Shown here piece by piece: positions 11,354-23,231 of a DNA stretch of 64,000 bases. Every line of letters begins with the position of its first letter. Within the stretch, counting starts at the first letter, position 1. Source of the DNA: Glomus cerebriforme (Eukaryota; Glomeromycota; Glomeromycetes; Glomerales; Glomeraceae); assembly GCA_003550305.1 (NCBI GenBank), contig QKYT01000022.1, positions 177,709-241,708 of the forward strand. Direction: 5' to 3'. The position numbers and the translations under genes were made by a program. The notes beneath the pieces were generated by a model, which searched no databases, was not told the DNA's origin, and saw only the letters and a program-made list of their open reading frames with translations.

Positions 11354-12060
11354 ATGTCTGCTACCTCCTCAGTTGATACTTCTGTTACCTCTTTGGTTAC
11401 CATACAAATAACAAATATCATTTCAGAAGAAAAGCAAAATCTCCTTTTTGATGTAAATTGCTTTTTGGAAGTTCAAATCGATGAATTTAATAAAAATTAG
11501 TGGCCATTCTTATAATCAAGTAAATGGAAACTTTTAGAAGATTTTTACCTGTCATTTTACAAAGCATCAAGACTCTAGCATATGACAAAAAAAAATATTC
11601 CTAATGAAAAATGCCAAATAATTAAAAACAAATAGTTAGAGTTAAATGCTATAAAGACTCTTTTAACTATATGTACTCTTTGTTAGAAGTTAATAGAATT
11701 AAATGTCTTAAAGCTATTCAAACTTTAGTATGTAAAAAAAGAAGCAGTTAAAAATTATTTGCCTTTAGTAATCACTACTACTATTAAAGAATATGTAATG
11801 ATTGAATTAGGTTTTGATACAAGTGTACAAAAATTGAAGTATAAGAAAGTAATGAACATTAAGTATAAAGTTTATGATCCTATGGAAGTTTATTTTATTA
11901 GTGATTCTAATTTAAAGTTGAATATTTTAAAATTAGAATCATATTTAAAAAAGTATAGATATCAAGTTAAAACTTATCATATTTTCTAATAATCTACTAA
12001 GGATATTGTTTTTGCATATTCTAAGCAACTTAAAAAACTTTAGAATCATAGGTAATTAAT
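11354..12060 (+). pseudogene. Frame-preserved orphan ORF full of Gln-like stops
   Basis: From ATG 11354 (MSATSSVDTSVTSLV...) one reading frame stays alignable for about 230 codons, through FDVNCFLEVQIDEF, KWKLLEDFYLSFYKAS, KLIELNVLKLFKL and the longest open part at 11759-11989 (PLVITTTIKEYVMIEL...). It is interrupted at about eight places by TAG or TAA and by no TGA; each is where Gln would read well. I do not recognise the protein. The pattern suggests a gene, probably transposon-borne, that decayed by C-to-T changes without indels. Confidence 0.4.
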
Positions 12061-12480
12061 GCTTATCTAGAGCTCTTAGTAATGGATCATATAACCTAAC
12101 TATAGATATTATCCAAATTATTTTAAAATATTATAAATATAATGTATATAATTTACTAAGTAAAATATCAAAATAATTTAAAATATCAAAAATAATTTGG
12201 GATTTTATTATATGTCCAACATTTATAGATCTGATTTAACCTTTCAGATTTGAATCAGATTAAATCAGATCATAGATTAAGTATATCAAAAAAAATAAAA
12301 ACAGTTATTTGTAAATATCTCAGTATCCAATAAAAATAGTCAACAGTCCTACAGGTCCATCTTAGTTCTAGAACTGCTGGTCTCAGGATTTTGTAGAATT
12401 GGACTGCAATCTTTTTTTCTGTAATACAGTAAGGATCAGTTCTGGAATTGATATAGATTTCCATAATGATCTTTATATAG

Positions 12481-13796
12481 AGGACAATCAAAATTATGTG
12501 AATATTTTTTAAAATAAAAATTTTATATAAAATAATACAATAAAAATAAAAATTATTAAGTAAATATATTAAATTAATTGTCCTTTATTAGTTTTATGTA
12601 AAAAAAAATTATTCATTAATAATTAATACTATATCCATTTGCAGCAATAACTGCTTTAACTCTTCGAAGCATACTATCAATTAATTTTTTATAATATTCA
12701 GGAGGAATGTCATCCCATACATCTTTAATATACTTCTCAAGTATTTGAATATTAGATGGTGGTGAATCATGATAACACACTATTGTTTTCATTTCTGCCT
12801 ACATATTTTTGATTGGGTTCAAATTGGGACTTTGTGCTGACTATTGAAGTATCACAATTTTAGCATCTTCACGAGCAACCATAATAACTTTTGAATGATG
12901 TGGTGAAGCATTATTTTTTTGGAAAATTCTATTACCACTTGGAAAACACTCATCTAAAGTAAGTATAACATAGTCATGAATTATTTTAGCATGAGTTTGA
13001 CCTGTAACTGAACCTTTTAATAAAACAATTGGTCCAAGCCCACGCTAGAAGAAACAACCCCAAAACATTCTGCTAGGACTATATTTTACAGTAACTGCAA
13101 TACAATTAGTATTCAATTCTTCCTAGTTCACACTATACCTTTCACTGATGATCTTACTGAAATTGTGTAAAAGTGCTTTTATTTGAAAAAAGTACTCTTC
13201 TCCATTTTCTTGTTGTCCAATTTCTGTGTGCAAGAACTTATTTAAGATGAGTCTAATAATGTATTTCTATCATTGCAGATTTGTGATAGGAATACAAACA
13301 CTAAGTCCAACTTTTTTAAGGTTATGGTGTATGGTAATTGCAGAAATGTGTTGCTTTTTATGAGCTATCTAAACAGTTGCAAGCTTTTTTGAGCAAAGCT
13401 GATGATTTTTACCATTTTCTTGAATGAAAGCTTTGAGTTCTTATCACATTGATAAGTTAAGAAGTGGTGGATGACCTGGTTTTTTTGTTAGTGTAAAAGA
13501 GTTAGTTTTACAAAAACGTTTAAATACATTATAAATGGCAGTTTTACTACATCCCAATTGTTCTGCAATTATACGACCTAATTGTCCACAATTATAGCCA
13601 TAAATAATTGCATATCAAGTTTTTAGGTAAGTAGTTTCATATTTGGTAGGTGAATACTAAAAAAAAATATTGATGTGATTTTTATTATGATCTAAAGTAT
13701 TAAATGATGTATTGTTTATATTATGTCATCATATGATGATCAGCCTAATTTTGACAAAACAAAATGTCCACATAATTTTGAATTTTTGATCGTCCT
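12481..13796 (-). mobile_element. Tc1/mariner element, decayed
   Basis: The left end AGGACAATCAAAATTATGTG (12481-12500) matches the reverse complement of the right end (from 13796), except for a 4-base insertion and a few changes. The ends carry a single transposase remnant on the minus strand. About 1.3 kb is the usual size for Tc1. The insertion sits inside the CAGTCC-word element. Confidence 0.8.
12615..13680 (-). pseudogene. Tc1-type transposase pseudogene
   Basis: Reading the minus strand, an N-terminal helix-turn-helix part (CGQLGRIIAEQLGCSKTAIY, then VFKRF and GHPPLL) precedes a catalytic region. The latter contains SRMFWGCFF, GPIVLLKGSVTGQ, a QKNNASPHHSKV block (the second acidic residue expected before N is altered), and AQSPNLNPIKNM. 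In Tc1 proteins this last block reads W.AQSPDLNPIE..W and supplies the final Glu; here Lys stands at that position. The C-terminus reads PEYYKKLIDSMLRRVKAVIA. In-frame stops occur at several points, for example FF-stop-RGLGP and ILQ-stop-SAQSP. The element cannot make active transposase. Confidence 0.85.
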
Positions 13797-14487
13797 TTGT
13801 ATTATATATAGTTTTTTTATAAATGAAAGTTTTTTTAAACCTTATTAGAAATATATTAATATTTTCTTTTTTTATTACCACCTAGGGTATGAAGACTTTT
13901 TCTTTTAAATAAAAAATTTAAAAAGACCAATTGGTCTTAAAAAAACTATAAGACTGACAATCTTATCAGTCCTTGATCATGTGATTTGAAACTGAAAGAT
14001 TGAGGTCCTATACTAAGATGAACCAGTCCATCTTTTTATGATGTAGAACTGGTAAGACTATAGTTTTTTAGGACTGTTGACCATCTTTAGTATTCAGAGA
14101 TCATAAAATAATCATCTATAACTTATTGGATTTATTTTATTGAGATAAATCTAATAATAATTAATATAATCAAATAGATATAATATTTATTAAAATAGAT
14201 TATTTTAAAGTTTTTATATAATATATATTTTTAAATTATTATAAAAAATCTCAAAAATTAGTATTTTAGCAACCAGTAATTTTAGAAGGATAAAATATAG
14301 TTCTTTAGATTTGTCTTAATAAAATAAATCTAATGGTAGTTTTTTATCTTGATAGGATTAATATTTACAAAAAATAAATTATTTTAAATATTTTAATTAA
14401 AAATTTTAAGTCAGATTAAGTTAGATCAAAGTATAATCTAAACTAAATATTTTAGCAGATTATTCAATTCATCAAATCAGATTAGAA

Positions 14488-14783
14488 CTTTATGTTTATC
14501 AATTTTACTTAAAAAATAAATAAATATAATTAGTCCAAAATATAGTAAAAGATTATATAATTCTATGTACATTGACTCTATTGGTTCTTGTTGATACATA
14601 ACTACACAAACTATTAAAAATTTATTTACAATTATGTGACTGCATTGTATAATATATGTAATAATTACATTACAATTGCATAATATATAATGATACGTCA
14701 AAATACAAATTATGCGTTAATTATTTTATTTTTAATCTTTAATTTTTTTTTTAAAAATTTTTATATATTTAATTTTTAATTTT
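14488..14783. other. AT-rich spacer
   Basis: Nothing coding is supported. Its last 26 bases (about 14758-14783) recur as a direct copy just after the next element, at about 16377-16407. Confidence 0.4.
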
Positions 14784-16376
14784 GGACAATTTTAACGCTC
14801 ACCGGAAGTGAATTTCACTGGAGGTTAATTTAAAAAATAATTAACCAGGAGNTGAATTTTTAAATAATTCACCGGAGGTTAATTTCACCACATCATGTGA
14901 TTTTTATTACATAATTTTATATTTATTAATTTATCAAAGAAATTTTGGTAAATTTAAGATTTATTATAGAAATGTTTTTTTTTATTTTGTTTAATAAATG
15001 GTTTAAAATAGAAAAAAAAACAAATAATAAAAAAAAGAGAAAAGTAAAAAAAATCTGCATTTGCAACCATCTATTAAACTATTAATAAAAATAACTAATG
15101 TAATTAAAATGATGGAAAAAATAAAGCTTGTGTTTAATTAGTAATATATCACTCTACATCAGAGTTTAAATTATAATCAGAGTTTAAAATATTGGAGTTT
15201 AAATTTAAATATCAGAGTTTGAAATTAAAGTCAGAATTCAGTCAGAATTTGAAACATCGGAGTTTGAAATTATAGTTGCGTCAGAGTTTGAAATGTCAGA
15301 GTTTGAAATGTCAGAGTTTAAAATTATTAAAAGTCAGAGTTCACTTCAGAGTTTGAAATGTCAGAGTTTTGAAATTATAGTTATGTTAGAGTTTGAAACA
15401 TTGAAGTTTAAAATTATAGTTACATCAGAGTTCGTAAAATGTCAGAGTTTGAAATTATTAAAGTCAGAGTTCGCGTCAGAGTTTAAAACGTCAGAGTTTA
15501 AAATTATTAAAAGTCAGAGTTCACGTTGAAGTTTGAAATGTCAGAATTTGAAATTATAATTCACATAGAATTTGAAACGTCAGAGTTTAAAATTATTAAA
15601 GTTAAAGTTCGCATCAGAGTTTGAAACGTCAGAGTTTAAAATGTCAGAGTTTGAAATTATAGAGTCAGAATTTGTGTCAGAGTTTGAAATGTCAGAGTTT
15701 GAAATTATAATTTGTGTAGAATTTGAAACATCAGAGTTTAAAATTATTAAAGTCAGAGTTCGCGTCAGAATTTAAAACGTCAGAGTTTGAAATTATAAAA
15801 GTCAGAGTTTGCGTCAGAGTTTGAAACGTCAGAGTTTGAAATTATAGAGTCAGAGTTCACAAAATATCAGAGTTTGAAATTATAGTCACGTCAGAGTTTG
15901 AAACGTCAGAGTTTAAATTATTAAAAATCAGAGTTCGCGTCAAAGTTTGAAATATCAGAGTTTGAAATTATAAAGTCAGAGTTCGCGTCAGAGTTTGAAA
16001 TTATTAAGATCAAAGTTAAAAATGTCAAAAGTTAAAAATGAAAAAACCAACTATATAGAAAAACTAAAGAAATACAACTATTACAAACCACTATTATTTA
16101 CAAGACATTAAAAAACAATAGCATAATACTATTATTACTTACAAAATAATAAAAAGAAAGAAACAAAAAAAATATGAAAAAGAAATGAAGAAGAAAAAAA
16201 AACAAACCAGGTAAAAATTACTAACCAAAAATGATTAATATAAATAGGTGAAATTTAAAATATAAAAAAATGCATTATGAAAATCAAGGTGAAATTCACC
16301 ACCCGGTGAATTTTTATTAAATTCACCTCTGGTGAATTATTTGCAAATTAACCTCTGGTGATTGTCAAATAAATTC
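14784..16376. mobile_element. 1.6-kb element with CACCGGAGGTTAA-word ends and tandem core
   Basis: The left arm (14784-14892) contains four variants of TTCACCGGAGGTTAATTT. The right arm (about 16284-16366) contains the inverse words, such as AAATTCACCTCTGGTGAATT. The outermost bases read GGACAAT on the left and ATTGTC on the right. The core holds the GTCAGAGTTTGAAAT tandem array. A 26-base AT-rich direct repeat lies immediately outside both ends and could be a long target duplication or a chance low-complexity match. No coding sequence. Confidence 0.65.
15155..16020. repeat. CAGAGTTTGAAAT tandem array
   Basis: About 50 degenerate copies of a 12-20 bp unit, GTCAGAGTTTGAAATxx, arranged in higher-order blocks with GTCAGAGTTCGCGTCAGAG and AAATTATTAAA. 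Short open frames made of (M)SEFE(M/T)SEFKII repeats are translations of the array and not genes. Confidence 0.9.
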
Positions 16377-16639
16377 TTTTTTTATATATTTAATTTTTAA
16401 TTTTTTTTATTATTGATTTTTAATTTTTTTTTATTTAACCAGCCAACATGTATTATTTTATAAAAAAATATAATAAAAAGATTTACTTTGAATTTTAAAC
16501 TTATATTCATATTTGCAAAATTATTGTATGTAACAAGAAAAAAATCTTCTTTTTTATCAAAAACTATATATTGAAATAATGTAAAAAAATTTAACTTTCT
16601 CCCAAAATTAATTTTACAAGAATATTAATAAATCTACTG

Positions 16640-17180
16640 TTGGAATGGTCATTAAAATAATCACTAATCTTATTATTTAATTTCATTTCTTTATATGTTT
16701 ATTCTTATGATCAATTGCATGAAGAGTAAAAATAGTATTTTTAAAGTCTTCTGCAAAGTATTGGTTGCAAATTTCAATTTATAATGCACTAACTAATTTA
16801 TTGTTATTAATATAAATTCCATTTATCTGACTTTAATATCCAAAAATGCACCAGTTGGAATGACAAAGAAAGTGAGGTGAATATTTTTGCTCATTTTCTA
16901 AATATTAAAAAGTTTCGTTAATTTTTATATATTTCAAAAGAATACCAAATAAATATACCTTTTATTTTTTTTCAAATATAATAATGATAGAAAATAAGAA
17001 TTTCTACTTATTTATATCCAACAGGTCTAGATAATAATGGCTAATATGCATTACTTTTTTAGCTAAATCGCCAAAAAAATCATATGAATCAATCTATATT
17101 AGATCATTAGAAAAATGTGAAATTATATGTATGTCATTTCTATTATTAAAAAAAATAACTGTGTCTTTATGTTGCAATTA
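16640..17180 (-). pseudogene. Decayed unidentified ORF, minus strand
   Basis: On the minus strand the frame reads about DTVIFFNNRNDIHIISHF, then IDSYDFFGDLAKKVMHI, and, after a gap, IPTGAFLDIKV and LVSAL-stop-IEICNQYFAEDFKNTIF. Composition and spacing look protein-like and the stops fit Gln codons. I do not recognise the family; in this setting a transposon protein is likely. Confidence 0.3.
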
Positions 17181-17559
17181 AGTCAGCTGATCATCTTATA
17201 ATCAAGATTCATTGTTAAATAAATTCTGGATATTTAGTAAATAAGTGAATTTACCTACTACAGATTATAAAAAATCTTTCTGATAATGATAGTGATTTAA
17301 TTATTGCACATACAAAATCTAATTGATTGTTTCTCATGATTTAAATTGTGAAAAGATTGTGAGAAAGTATCAAGAACTGATTAGAAACTAAGGGAAATCT
17401 TATGTAATATAAATTTTATAATTTAGCCATTTATAATGATTAAATCCAATTTAATTAAATCAAAAAATATGAATCTATTTTCACTTGAATAATCAAATAA
17501 AAATGAATTATAATCATAAAATTGATATAAACTGTTAAATATATTAGGAATTCATATTA

Positions 17560-19196
17560 ACAGACCAAGACCTAATAAGTGTATTGACACTATTTTAGAC
17601 AAGGATTATAATAAAATTGTACCTAAGCCAGTTAATAATCATTCTAAATTATCTTAGAATATATGTTATAAATTACAATTATTATTATGCTAATTAATTT
17701 AAAAAGGTTTTTAAGGTAAAAAAATGATTTGATAATTTATCTGTCATTAAATCTCATAAAACTCCTTAGCAATGGGTTATTTGTATAAAAATTACTTTGC
17801 AAACATTGATTACTGAGAAAAAAAAGCTTTTATTATGTATTCTACCTTTTCATATTATTCAGATAAAGTTACTAGCTAAAAGATATTCCATATGATTATC
17901 GTAAACCTAGTATTCATAAGAACAGAATGATTATTTGCTTCGATTATTAGAAATTGGTAAAGATTACTAATGTTGAGTCAAAAAAGACATACTTCAGCAG
18001 GTAGTATAGATATGGATATCAGCTTAAACCTGAAGATTTGATAAAACATCATTGGAATCACTTATATTTTAAAAATAAGACTGAGAATAAGGCATGTACA
18101 TTAATACCTCATCATTATGAGAAGCTATTAGAAAATGTATCTAATAGAACTATGAATCTTTAACTCTCAATTTGCAAAAATAATACAGATAAATTATTTA
18201 TTTCATCTCAGTATACAAAATAAAATAACTTACTATCATCTATAAATTATCTTAATCAGCTAAAAAGTATCATGTTAAGATTGAAAAATGGAACAAAAAT
18301 TACAATTGTTTAACTGAATAATTCTAAAAAATATTTTAATTATAAACTATTGCTTTTAATTGAAAATTAATATCATTTAGTCAAACATAACTTATTAATC
18401 ATTATATAATTTATTTTTTTTGCACTATATAATCTGCATACATGCATGATTGCCTAATAAACTTATGAAATGTATTACTTGCAGGATAAAAATTGGCCAA
18501 AGGTACTATGCATAATCTATTTATTTTGGATTAAATTCTCTAATCTATAACTATTTTAGTAAAGTATTTTTTGATGAAGCAATCTTAGAAATTCTTAATT
18601 GTGAAATAATATAACTACAAGTTTGAAAATTTCTATACAGTAGTTATCCAGTGAGCTTATAGAAATTACAAGAAAAGATTTAAATCTTTGGCAAAATAGG
18701 TTTGAAAAGCAATAAAAAATGATAGAACTCCTAACAGATGGAAATATTTAGATATTATTTCTCATGATAAGGATTATTATTATATTAATAGAGAACTAAT
18801 AAAATTTAACTGAAAAGTTAATTTTTTTTAATTCACTATATAGACACATTTTATATACTGCTAGTACTTAAGTAGAAGAGAAACAAAATCAATTAGCATA
18901 CTGATTAAAATGGATAACTTTTGAATGTGCTAGAAAATTATTATAACAAGAAGGTTATATTTTTTTTTCTGGTAAAAATTGGATAGATTGGTCTATCATA
19001 TTAAAATGGATACAAAATTTCAAATATTATTAAGATACTAAAAAAAATCTCATTAGTAAATCGTTTGTCAAAAAAGAACTGTTGGGACAAGTTGACTCAA
19101 ATATCTATACTCTACTACTTAAAGACTGGTGATATAGAAATAAAGCATAGTTAAAACGTTCTCAAAAAATTGATATAAGCAGTATTATTATATAGG
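17560..19196 (+). pseudogene. Decayed unidentified transposon-like ORF
   Basis: Long stretches keep one frame with only TAA/TAG/TGA interruptions. One is the 3' part from about 18837 to 19196 (VEEKQNQLAY-stop-LKWITFECARKLL, then IFFSGKNWIDWSIILKWIQ, SFVKKELLGQVDSNIYTLLL); another is a stretch around 17930-18180 (TNVESKKTYFSRYRYGYQL, DLIKHHWNHLYF). Repeated Trp and charged residues look like real protein. No family motif was recognised. It may be several fragments rather than one gene. Confidence 0.3.
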
Positions 19197-20074
19197 TAAT
19201 GCTAACTTGTGAAATGTATTTTTATAAAAAAAAAAATTTTAGAATATGTTCAATTAGCTATTTTTTTCCTAATAGTATTTTGTTAAAATAAAATAAAATA
19301 TTATCCAATTACAATGCATGTTAGCATGCCTGTGTAATATAAATTAGCACATTTTTGATCCTTGTTAAAGTATATATGATATAATAGTAATATATTGCAA
19401 ATCATCTGTACAAGTGTGATTATTGCTTATGTGATAAATTAATTTTCATATATAAGAAATCAATCTCCCAAGAATATTTCAAATTTTTTCTCGTAACAAT
19501 TTAGCAAAATAGCATTTATTAATAAGTATGTCTACTTTGAAGTTACAGATATTTACATGAGGTTTATTTTAATCAAAACATATTATTTAACATTATCGAG
19601 TCTTAGTAGTAAGTAGTCAAGTGAAAAAAAGGTATATGCATTATTTTTAATGCCTTTATAAATATTGGGATCTTTAATGCATATTTTACATCTTTTATTA
19701 GTAAATCTAAAATTGTAAAAAAATTGACAGTTCAAAGAACTTAGGGTTAAAATCATTAAATAAAGTTCAAGGTATTTTGCAAAAAACTATTACAATCATA
19801 ATCATATATCTGCCATATTGGAAAAAATATCAAAATTAGAATATACTTAGGGATAGAGGTATGCTCTGAAATCTGGTCAATCCAGATATCTGGTCATCCA
19901 TCCAAAAATTAATCGAATTCAAATTGATCCGTTTGTACCACTGGATTGACCGGATGGTTCAACGGATATCCAATCAATTCAATGATCCATTTATATCACC
20001 AGATTTACCGGATCCACCAGATTTTTTTATAAAACTTTACATAGTGTAATTGAAGGTAGAAGAGTTCCTCTTAC

Positions 20075-21085
20075 AAAAAGAAAAAAAAAGAACGTTAGTA
20101 ACGTTCTTGTATTGAATTATAATAAAAAAAACTACCTCCCTACCCCCCTTTATCCCATTTACCTCCAGNNNNNNNNNNNNNNNNNNNNNNNNNNNNNNNN
20201 NNNNNNNNNNNNNNNNNNNNNNNNNNNNNNNNNNNNNNNNNNNNNNNNNNNNNNNNNNNNNNNNNNNNNNNNNNNNNNNNNNNNNNNNNNNNNNNNNNNN
20301 NNNNNNNNNNNNNNNNNNNNNNNNNNNNNNNNNNNNNNNNNNNNNNNNNNNNNNNNNNNNNNNNNNNNNNNNNNNNNNNNNNNNNNNNNNNNNNNNNNNN
20401 NNNNNNNNNNNNNNNNNNNNNNNNNNNNNNNNNNNNNNNNNNNNNNNNNNNNNNNNNNNNNNNNNNNNNNNNNNNNNNNNNNNNNNNNNNNNNNNNNNNN
20501 NNNNNNNNNNNNNNNNNNNNNNNNNNNNNNNNNNNNNNNNNNNNNNNNNNNNNNNNNNNNNNNNNNNNNNNNNNNNNNNNNNNNNNNNNNNNNNNNNNNN
20601 NNNNNNNNNNNNNNNNNNNNNNNNNNNNNNNNNNNNNNNNNNNNNNNNNNNNNNNNNNNNNNNNNNNNNNNNNNNNNNNNNNNNNNNNNNNNNNNNNNNN
20701 NNNNNNNNNNNNNNNNNNNNNNNNNNNNNNNNNNNNNNNNNNNNNNNNNNNNNNNNNNNNNNNNNNNNNNNNNNNNNNNNNNNNNNNNNNNNNNNNNNNN
20801 NNNNNNNNNNNNNNNNNNNNNNNNNNNNNNNNNNNNNNNNNNNNNNNNAAAAAAAGAATGTTAGCAACGTTCTTGTATTAAAGTTTAATACCCCCTCTCA
20901 ATTACCTCCAGGAGTCAAGCTGAAGAGTTCGTTCCTATAAAAAAGAAAAAAAAGAATGTTAGCAATGTTCTTGTATTAAAGTTTAATAACTAACCCTTCT
21001 TTAATTACCTCCAAGAGCTGAGCCAAAGAGTTTATTCCTATAAAAAAGAANAAAAAAGAATGTTAATAAACGTTCTTATGTATTA
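20075..21085. repeat. Tandem hairpin repeat around the gap
   Basis: Units of about 97 bases each contain A-rich sequence, a hairpin AGAAtGTTAGcAACGTTCTT, TTGTATTAAAGTTTAATA, and ATTACCTCCAGGAG...GTTCCTATAAAAAAG. Three to four copies are visible on the two sides of the N run, so the missing bases are most simply more copies. Confidence 0.75.
20169..20848. other. Assembly gap (680 N)
   Basis: A run of 680 N inside the tandem repeat. Open frames that span it have no meaning. Confidence 1.
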
Positions 21086-21962
21086 AAATAAAAAAAACTC
21101 CCAAAAAAATAAAAAAAAATACCAGATTTAACCAGATTATCTGATCAATCCGATCAATCTGATCATCTGTGTAATATCTGATCAATCCAGTATTATCCAA
21201 TAGATCCATCCAGATTATCTGAAATCATTTCATTCTTTAATTTGGATTATCCAATCCATTCAAAAATGGATGACGGATTGAACAGATTTCACTGGAGCAT
21301 AGGGGTTAGATAAATAAATGGGGGTCAACTCAGGATTATATACACTATTGGTCATGAAACTAAATTGTCACCATAAGTAATTTTATATGTAATCTTATAA
21401 AAATATGATTTTACTTTATGTTTAAAATAAAAGATCAGTTGATAATTAAAATATAATCTATGAAAAAAATTAATGATGATTATCTAAAAATATAATTTTT
21501 GTCAAAGTTTCGCATCTATATCTTTTAAAAAACTTGATTTACTATTTGTAATACCTCAAAACTATATAAAATTTTATTAAATACATAAAAATAATACACA
21601 ATAAAAGAAGAAAATACTATTTTTAAATATTTTAAATAAAAATATTTATAGTTTTTTATTGAGATCTTAAAAAAAGAAAGAGTGTAATTTCTAACTTTTT
21701 ATTATTAAGTAATAAAAAGCATATAAAATTAAGAACAAAGCAACCAGTGGTCTAATTTGAATAAAAAAACTTTGTTTATATAAAACTAATATGAATGACT
21801 TTAACTTTTTGGATCAGCTGCTTTCCTATATATATATGCTAAAAAAAAAATAAAAATTTAATATGAAATTTCGCTTGTATAACTAATTTATGAAGGCGAT
21901 AGTTCAGTTTATTATTGAGTTGACCCTCCCTCCTATTTATTTATCTAATCCCTAAAGTATAT

Positions 21963-23220
21963 GAACTGATTTTTTCAAACCCTGCATGTAACTTTGAAAT
22001 CTAAGTTAAAAATTCACATGTAATCTTATATAGATTATCAGTGGATGACATCTTATAATTAATAAAATAATTTTTTGCATCACTTTTTTTTTGATCCATA
22101 ATTATAATATCAAAGAAACAATATCTTGCTGGTCAAATAGGCAAATATTAATTCAAAATGTATAAAAAGAGTTTTTACTGTATTAGATACTAATCAATCA
22201 TATTTGCTTTCAATAGTCCTCAAAATCTACTTAACCAGTACCGCACCTAGTTTTATATCATACTTAGGATTTTTAAAATCATGCCATTCTACAGTTGTAA
22301 AATTACCTCTATTAATATATGATTGAAAAGGATTAAATAGCGCATAGTACAGACATTTTTTGCAAACTTTAAAAAAATTAAATCTACTGCAAATTGCATC
22401 AGTTCCAGAAGAGATAAATATATTCTAATTAGTTAACTGTAAGGCGCCTCTTAATAGCTTGCTACTTGAATCAAGAGTATAGATATATTTTCCTAATCCA
22501 AGTGATAATAAAGAGCATCTCTTGACAGTTTTTTACCTGAATCCAGAGCATAGGCATATTTTCTTAGCTCTCATTATTTGTGGCATAGTCTATTTTATTT
22601 TAATTGAGGTGTTATAGAGCTTTTTGTTATTATATGATATGTTATTTATATTATACATTAATTTCACAGGATACTCATTCGTATTAGCAGGAAATTATAG
22701 TAGAATGCAAAAAGACAGGTGAAAGATCTTTTTATGTATACATGCTAGTTTATGGCTAATTATAAGCAAAATTATCAAACTGTCCATCATTGTAGAATCA
22801 CATAAAAGGAATTATTTGATCAAAAACAGTTGATATATACCAAGTTGTGAAGGAGAACATTGGTGATAAAATCGTGAACAAATGTTAACAATCATCAAAA
22901 AAACTTGAAAAGGATGAACAAGAATGAAGTCAATCAAGAAGCAAAATAGACTATCATACTAATTCAGAAGATAATGTTGAATCACAGAGTCCAATCACTA
23001 TATCTGAAAATAATAATTCAGATATATCTGATCAGGTAGATTATATTCAGGATGGGTATTATTAGCCATAAACGCTTATTATGCTTACTATTATCTATCA
23101 CATAAAGAAAGCAATTGATAATCAGGAAGTGATAAATAATAAAATAAAAGTGATGAAGAAAAATAAAGTAAATTTCATTAAACTCTTGGCTTTATGTATA
23201 CTGAATAATAATAAGAACTT
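21963..23220. other. AT-rich region with traces of decayed coding sequence
   Basis: No family could be recognised. Acidic/Asn-rich frames around 22900-23080 may be the start of the sequence that is cut by the insertion at 23232, but too many stops intervene for a gene call. Confidence 0.25.
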
Positions 23221-23231
23221 ATATTCTTGCC

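Larger units (their letters stand above)
12339..14081. mobile_element. CAGTCC-word element, interrupted by Tc1
   Basis: The ends are inverted copies: GTCAACAGTCCTA at 12339-12351 and TAGGACTGTTGAC at 14069-14081. Subterminal words such as CAGTCC, AGAACTG and ACCAATTGGT recur on both sides of the inserted Tc1 copy (12340-12440 and 13915-14081). The CAGTCC, CCAATTGGT and AACTATAA words also occur in the element at 52835-53270, so the two are probably related copies. Non-coding apart from the insertion. Confidence 0.6.
12226..14487. mobile_element. Outer element with AATCAGATT-word ends
   Basis: The left arm (about 12226-12281) repeats AGATCTGATTTAA, CAGATTTGAATCAGATT and AAATCAGATCA. The right arm (about 14405-14487) repeats AGTCAGATTAAG, TTAGATCAA and AAATCAGATTAGA. 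The arms read as inverted copies of the same word family. Inside lies a second element with CAGTCC ends, which itself holds a Tc1 element. The borders are approximate because both arms are diverged, and no target duplication was identified. Confidence 0.4.
19860..21301. mobile_element. CAGATxATCCGG-word element with hairpin tandem core and gap
   Basis: The left terminal TATGCTCTGAAATCTG matches the reverse complement of the right end (TATGCTCCAGTGAAATCTG). Both arms (about 19868-20025 and 21121-21290) repeat words such as CTGGTCAATCC, ATCTGATCAATCC and TCCAGATTATCTG in both orientations. The core is a tandem repeat, partly hidden by the assembly gap. The copy is flanked by a diverged 8-10 bp direct repeat derived from AGGGATTAGA of the outer element (left GGGATAGAG, right GGGGTTAGA), which supports a real insertion. 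Confidence 0.65.
19841..21962. mobile_element. Outer inverted-repeat element split by insertion
   Basis: The right end (21916-21962), read as reverse complement, begins ATATACTTTAGGGATTAGAT and continues AAATAAAT and GGGTCAACTCA. The left end has the same sequence, but it is cut in two: ATATACTTAGGGATAGA at 19841-19857, and GGGGTTAGATAAATAAATG followed by GGGTCAACTCA at 21302-21331. Between the halves sits the element 19860-21301. The remaining interior (21340-21910) shows no coding frame. Confidence 0.65.

Noticed and set aside
11354..12060. Reassigned genetic code (TAA/TAG as Gln)
   Set aside because: Intact spliced genes in the same window end at TAA, TAG or TGA as expected, and TGA interruptions also occur in other pseudogenes, so decay by transitions explains the pattern.
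15293..15775. SEFEMSEFKII repeat protein
   Set aside because: It arises from the GTCAGAGTTTGAAAT tandem DNA repeat and is interrupted repeatedly; no gene features.
20037..20867. Long open frames on both strands over the gap
   Set aside because: They consist almost wholly of N and carry no information.
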